From Lathyrus oleraceus (lineage: Eukaryota; Streptophyta; Magnoliopsida; Fabales; Fabaceae): a stretch of DNA of 64,000 nucleotides. The stretch lies in contig NC_066582.1 in the NCBI RefSeq assembly GCF_024323335.1, forward strand, positions 181,918,782 through 181,982,781, read 5' to 3'. Positions 58,871-64,000 of this stretch are shown one piece after another. The position numbers were made by a program, and so were the translations under genes. Position 1 is the stretch's first letter. Each line of letters begins with the position of its first letter. Below the pieces are notes generated by a model. That model did no database searches and was not told where the DNA came from. It saw only the letters and a list, made by a program, of their open reading frames with translations.

Positions 58871-60666
58871 TTAACAACATACGGGCCTTCATAATTAGGA
58901 GTCCATTTGCTCCTAGAATCTGGTTTAAACGATAAAATATTCTTGAGCACAAGGTCACCTTCCATGAATACCTGAGGTCTGACCTTCTTATCAAAAGTTT
59001 TCTTCATCCTTTGCTGATATAACTGACCATGACACATGGCAGTCAATCTCTTCTCTTCAATTAAATTCAACTGATCAAACCCGGTCTGACACCATTCAGC
59101 CTCAGTCAAGTTAGCTTTCATGAGCACACATAATGATGGAATCTCAACCTCTACGGGGAGCACTGCTTCCATACCATATACAAGAGAGAAAGGGGTTGCC
59201 CCTGTTAAAGTGCGGATGGATGTACGATACCCGTGCAAAGCAAATAGGAGCATCTCATGCCAATCCTTATACGTTACAACCATCTTATGAATAATCTTCT
59301 TGATGTTCTTATTTGCCGCTTCAACAACCCCATTCATCTTGGGTCTGTAGGGAGAAGAATTATGATGTGCAATCTTGAAGTCTTTACAAAGAGCTTCCAC
59401 CATATTATTATTCAAGTTCGATCCATTATCAGTAATGATCTTACTTGGCACACCATAACGACATATAATCTGATTCTTGATAAACCTTACAACAACTTGC
59501 TTGGTTACATTCACGTACGATGCCGCTTCAACCCATTTTGTGAAGTAGTCAATTGCCACCAAGATGAAACAATGTCCATTCGAAGCTTTGGGCTCAATCA
59601 TGCCAATCATATCAATTCCCCACATGGAAAAGGGCCATGGGGAGGAAATAACGTTCAACAGTGTCGGAGGAACATGAATCTTATCTGCATATATTTGACA
59701 CTTGTGGCATTTCTTCACAAACTTGCAACAATCAGATTCCATTGTCAGCCAATAGTAACCTGCTTGTAACATCTTCTTCGCCATTGCATGTCCATTGGAA
59801 CGAGTACCAAAGGAACCTTCATGGACTTCATTCATCAACAGGTCTGCTTCGTGTTTATCCATGCATCTGAGCAAAACCATATCGAAGTTTCTTTTGTATA
59901 ATACATCACCATTTAGGTAGAAATTGCCAGCTAATCTTCTCAAAGTCTTCTTATCTTTCAAAGATGCCCCAGATGGGTAAATCTGACTTTGGAGGAAACA
60001 CTTGATGTCGTAATACCACGGCTTTTCATCTTCGATCTTTTCAACAACAAATACATGAACTGGCCTATTAAGACGCATCACAGTCAAATTGGGAACCTCA
60101 TTCCAATACTTCAATACAATCATTGACGCCAATGTTGCAAGAGCATCTGCCATCCGGTTTTCATCTCGAGGGATATGATGAAACTCAACTTTTGTAAAGA
60201 AAGTTGAAATACTCCTTGCATAATCTCTATATGGTATTAAACCGGGTTGATTCGTCTCCCATTCACCTTTGATCTGATTCACAACCAAAGATGAATATCC
60301 AAAGACATCTAAATGCTTGATTTTGAGATCAATGGCCTCTTCGAGCCCCATAATGCAAGCCTCGTATTCTGCCATGTTGTTTGTACACTTGAAAGTCAAT
60401 CTGGTTGTAAAGGGAAAATGCGTGCCTTGAGGAGTAATAATCATTTCCCCAATGCCATTACCATATTGATTAATATCTCCATCAAATACCATGCCCCAAT
60501 GGGAACCTGGTTCAGGCCCTTCTTCAAGTAATGGTTCATCACAATCTTTCATTTTCAAGTACAAGATCTCTTCATCCGGAAAGTCATACTACATTGACTG
60601 GTAATCTTTAATTGGTTAGTGAGCCAAATGGTCAGTCAAGATACTACCTTTGATCGCCTTCTGAGA
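58871..60666 (-). pseudogene. Ogre Y archaeal-type RNase H and integrase (interrupted)
   Basis: This is the counterpart of 16850-18640 in A. It contains RNase H (VFDGDINQYGNGIG, YGYSS where A has YGDSA, so one catalytic Asp is Tyr) and integrase with CHKC, WGIDMIG, TDNGSN and NGVVEAANK, so the DDE triad is intact. The open frame runs into the solo LTR after NYEGPYVV. Upstream stops at 60616-60618 (TAA), 60589-60591 (TAG) and 60667-60669 (TGA) correspond to Gln, Gln and Arg codons in A. Confidence 0.9.
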
Positions 60667-62233
60667 TCAGTATTCAATATCATACTCAGATAACAACATC
60701 TGCCAACGGGCAATCCTCCCAGTTAAATTAGGCTTCTCAAAAATATACTTGATTGGATCCATTTTGGATATCAACCAAATGGTACGATTCAACATATATC
60801 GATGCAGACGCTTAGCAGCACAAGCCAATGCGCAACAAGTCTTCTCTAGCATAGAATACTGAGTCTCACAGTCGGTGAACTTCTTACTGAGGTAGTAAAT
60901 TGCAAATTCTTTCTTTCTAGTTTCATCTTGCTGACCAAGAACACAACCCATAATATCTTCAAGCACGGCCAAATACATGATCAATGGTCTTCCTTCAACA
61001 GGTGGAGACAAGATCCGAGGTTCAAGCAGATACTCTTTGATACTATTAAAAGCTTTCTGGAAGTCTTCGGTCTAATTACAAGTCTGATCTTTTCGAAGAA
61101 GCTTGAATATAGGCGCACATGTGGCAGTCATGTGTGAAATGAATCTTGAGATATAATTCAAGCGACCGAGAAACCCTCTGACTTGCTTCTCAGTTTTAGG
61201 CGCAAGCATCTCTTGTATTGCTTTGACCTTGGCAAGATCAACTTCAATACCCTTCTCACTGACAATAAAGCCCAACAACTTACTAGAACAAACACCAAAT
61301 GTACACTTATTGGGATTCAAGCGGAGTTTATACTTCCTCAAACTCTGGAATAGCTTCAACAAATGCTCAACATGTTCTTCTTCATCAATCGATTTGGAAA
61401 TCATGTCATCGACATAAACTTCAATCTCTTTACGCATCATATCATGAAAAAGAGTAGTCATTGCTCTTTGGTAAGTTGCATCCGCATTCTTCAAACCGAA
61501 AGGCATCACTCTATAGCAGAATGTTCCTCAAGGTGTATTGAATGTGGTCTTCTCCATATCTCCGGGTGCCATCTTAATCAGATTATATCCGAAAAATCCA
61601 TCTATAAACGAAAAGAGTTTGAATTTACCAGTATTGTCTACCAACATATCAATGTGCGGCAGAGGGAAATCATCTTTCAGACTGACTTTATTCAAATCTC
61701 TGTAATCAACACACATGCGTACTTTTCCATCTTTATTCGGCACAAGCACAATATTGGCCACCCATGGCGGATACCCAGCGGTCACAAGGAAACCTACATC
61801 AATCTGCTTCTGCACTTATTCTTTGATCTTCACTACCATATCAGGATGTGTTCTTCTCAACTTCTGCTTGACTGGCGGGCATTCTGGCTTCAAAGGCAAT
61901 CTATGCTCCACAATCTCAGAATCCAAACCAAGCATGTCTTGATAGGACCAAGCAAACACATATGAATACTCTCGAAGAAGATCAACCAACCCCTTCTTCG
62001 CATCTGGACGCAGTCGAGACCCAATCTTGACTTCCTTCACATCATCTTCGGAACCCAAGTTGACTAACTCAATCTGCTCTTCAAATGGATGAATGGCTTT
62101 TCCTTCATTCTCAAGAAGACGAGACAATTCATCACTCACTTCTTCATCACTTTCCTCCTCAGCCTCAAACACAGGGAATTCAAAATTTGGAGAAGGAGAA
62201 GGATTATTGTATTCAATGGGGTTAGGAACCAAC
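60667..62233 (-). pseudogene. Ogre Y reverse transcriptase and gypsy-type RNase H
   Basis: It begins at the splice acceptor (62234) and reads LVPNPIEYNNPSPSPNFEFP, then RT motifs VRMCVDYRDLNK, FSFIDGFFGYNLIK, MPFGLKNADATYQ and VYVDDMIS. The native RNase H is degenerate, as in A (LAVLEDIMGCVLGQ). Stops lie at 61813-61815 (TAA for Glu), 61528-61530 (TGA for Trp) and 61072-61074 (TAG for Trp). No frameshift is seen from 62283 to 58871. Confidence 0.9.
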
Positions 62234-62491
62234 CTGCATAATGATTTGATATTTTGATTATAGAGAAGCAAATTTGTGACCAAATATTTTGCAGATGGAC
62301 AATTATATTATTTATTTATGTTTTTTTGTGATTACCATTTTCAGAATAAAGCAAAAAGTAAAAACAAAACATCATAGATGTGGATGAATAAAATTAATTT
62401 TATTGATGATCAAATTTGAAATGCCTAACAATTTTCACTTCCCCCTTAGGTATAGGAGAAGGATTTTTAAAAAATAAATAAAAGCAATTAC
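62234..62491 (-). other. Intron of Ogre element Y
   Basis: Donor CTAA|GTAATT (62491) and acceptor TTATGCAG| (62234) on the minus strand match those of A (15018-15281); the length is 258 nt. With these sites the two exons are one base out of phase, so Y either has a small indel at the end of protease or uses a shifted site. Confidence 0.65.
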
Positions 62492-63998
62492 TTAGATCGA
62501 TGCAAAATACAGGAATATCAACAGCAGTCCAATTGTTGCAAGCCTTTCCATGTGTCACAAAATTGGTGCAGTTTTCTTCTTCGTCGTCCTCTAGCACATC
62601 AGCTAAGTGTTGTTTATTGCCATGAATGAACCCTCCGCTACGGAAGCTAAGTTGCATATCCTCTGATCTAGCAGTTGATGAACCTTGCTGAAAACCCAGA
62701 CCGACTTTTCCCTTGTTGTCAAAGACCTCTACCATGCGCCCCCACTGATCCACACTACCTTCTTCAACACTATTCCTTGCATCTTTTAATGAGGACATAG
62801 GTGCCCCCACCCTCTTTTCAGCAGCAATAGATAAAGCTTGGAACGGAGTTCCAACCTCATCCTCAGCTTCAATGTAAGAGAAAGATGACAGGTGGCTAAC
62901 CAACAACGCTTTTTCCCCGCCAACGATTACAAGCTTCCCATTCTTCACAAATTTGAGCTTCTGATGTAGTATGGAGGTAACAACTCCCGCCTCGTGGATC
63001 CATGGCCTTCCCAATAGACAACTGTAGGCCGAGTGGATATCCATTACTTGAAAAGTAATCTAGAAGTCACTCGGACCTATCTTCACTAGAAGCTCCACTT
63101 CTCCTATCACTGTTTTGCGTGAACCGTCAAAAGCTTTGATGATTACACCACTATACCTCATAAGCGCTCCTTAATATGACAACTTTGAAAGAGTTGACTT
63201 CGGCAGCACGTCCAATAAAGACCCGGTGTCAACCAGTACATTGGATAAAGCGTCATCTTTGCAATTCATCGAGATATGCAAAGCCAAATTATGATTCCTA
63301 CCCTCCTCGGGGAGTTCTTCATCACAGAAACTGAGATTATTGCAGGAAGTGATGTTAGCGACGATATGATCAAACTAATCCACCGTAACATCATGTTCCA
63401 CAAATGCTTGCTCTAGAACTCTCTGCAGTGCTTCTTTGTGCGCTTCTGAATTCATAAGTAGAGACAATACTGGAATCTTTGAGGGGGTTTGGAGCAGCTG
63501 CTCCACCACATGAAACTCACTCTTCTTTATCAATCGAAGCACATCATCATCATCATTAGTCTTCAAATTGTTGGATTCACCAGAATGACGCTTTGAAGCA
63601 CTAACTGGATCTACTGCAGGCACTTCCACCTTCTTACCAACTATTGAATCTTCCACATCTTTTAGGAACACCGGCCTAAACACTCGACTGCTACGGGTCA
63701 CCTTAGTAACATCAGCAATGCTCATGACAGAACTTGTCGTAGGCAACGGAACCTCTTGACCATTCTTCACCATAGTTGCATTATAATGATACGAAACAAA
63801 CTTATCAGATGAATACGAGACTGGGCCAGCTAACTGTATGACCAATGACGATACCGATCTTTGACTGATGTTGTTATTGCTGTTACTGTCGTACTGAATT
63901 ACTATTCTTTCTGGATTCTTTAAAATGGGCAATATGACATTCACTTCGTCATCTAAGTGACGGGATTGAACAATTTGAATCATACCCTCATCCATCAA
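62492..63998 (-). pseudogene. Ogre Y protease region, runs off the window edge
   Basis: On the minus strand this matches 13504-15017 of A, starting with MMDEGMIQIVQSRHLDDEVN at the edge. The protease motif reads VDTGSLLDVLP (A has VDTGSSLNVLP), and SCLLGRPWIHEAG is kept. Stops at 63375-63377 (TAG), 63171-63173 (TAA) and 63060-63062 (TAG) correspond to CAA or CAG in A. Gag, ORF1 and the 5' LTR of Y lie outside the window. Confidence 0.88.
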
Positions 63999-64000
63999 TC

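Noticed and set aside
59257..59769. 170-codon plus-strand ORF
   Set aside because: It is antisense to the Y integrase; its residues show no family signal and it follows the codon structure of the opposite strand.
61363..61965. 200-codon plus-strand ORF
   Set aside because: Antisense shadow of the Y reverse transcriptase.

Overview
This window is intergenic chromatin from a large plant genome, almost certainly a legume of the tribe Fabeae (pea, vetch, lentil or grass-pea type). The evidence is a thick layer of giant Ty3/gypsy retrotransposons of the Tat/Ogre type: LTRs of about 5 kb, an extra ORF upstream of gag, an intron between protease and reverse transcriptase, and a second archaeal-type RNase H before integrase. 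I see one intact host gene, a carboxylesterase at 38342-39295. Nearly everything else is transposon-derived or tandem repeat.

Layout. 1-4537: 3' part of a broken Ogre (element L). 4538-9550: its LTR. 9551-21573: internal region of a second Ogre (element A), structurally complete but carrying stop codons. 21574-26447: A's 3' LTR. 26770-32750: a decayed Mutator-like element with FAR1/MULE and OTU remnants, interrupted by a truncated reverse-strand Ogre LTR. About 33150-38269: an AT-rich satellite of ~300-bp units that stops 27 bp before the esterase TATA box. About 40140-41978: an Athila-type LTR and gag remnant. 41979-63998: a nest of Ogre insertions, W (minus), X (minus), Z (plus) and Y (minus). 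Y runs off the right edge and its integrase is split by a 1309-bp solo LTR with a perfect 5-bp target duplication.

How it works. An intact Ogre makes one transcript from the TATA box in its LTR and partly splices out a short intron. It encodes ORF1 (unknown role), gag, protease, RT, two RNases H and integrase. None of the copies here can do this now. Most nonsense codons in A and Y are C-to-T or G-to-A transitions, as expected of methylated, silenced DNA, and the A gag-pol frame has no frameshift over 7.2 kb.

Most interesting signals: (i) stem-loops just after the pol stop codon of three elements whose stem sequences differ while pairing is kept, several with an inner GAAA tetraloop; (ii) a second covarying stem-loop in LTR U5 regions, next to the motif ATACGTAGG; (iii) clusters of RY hexamers (CATGCA) upstream of the LTR TATA boxes; (iv) a satellite array abutting the core promoter of the only gene.
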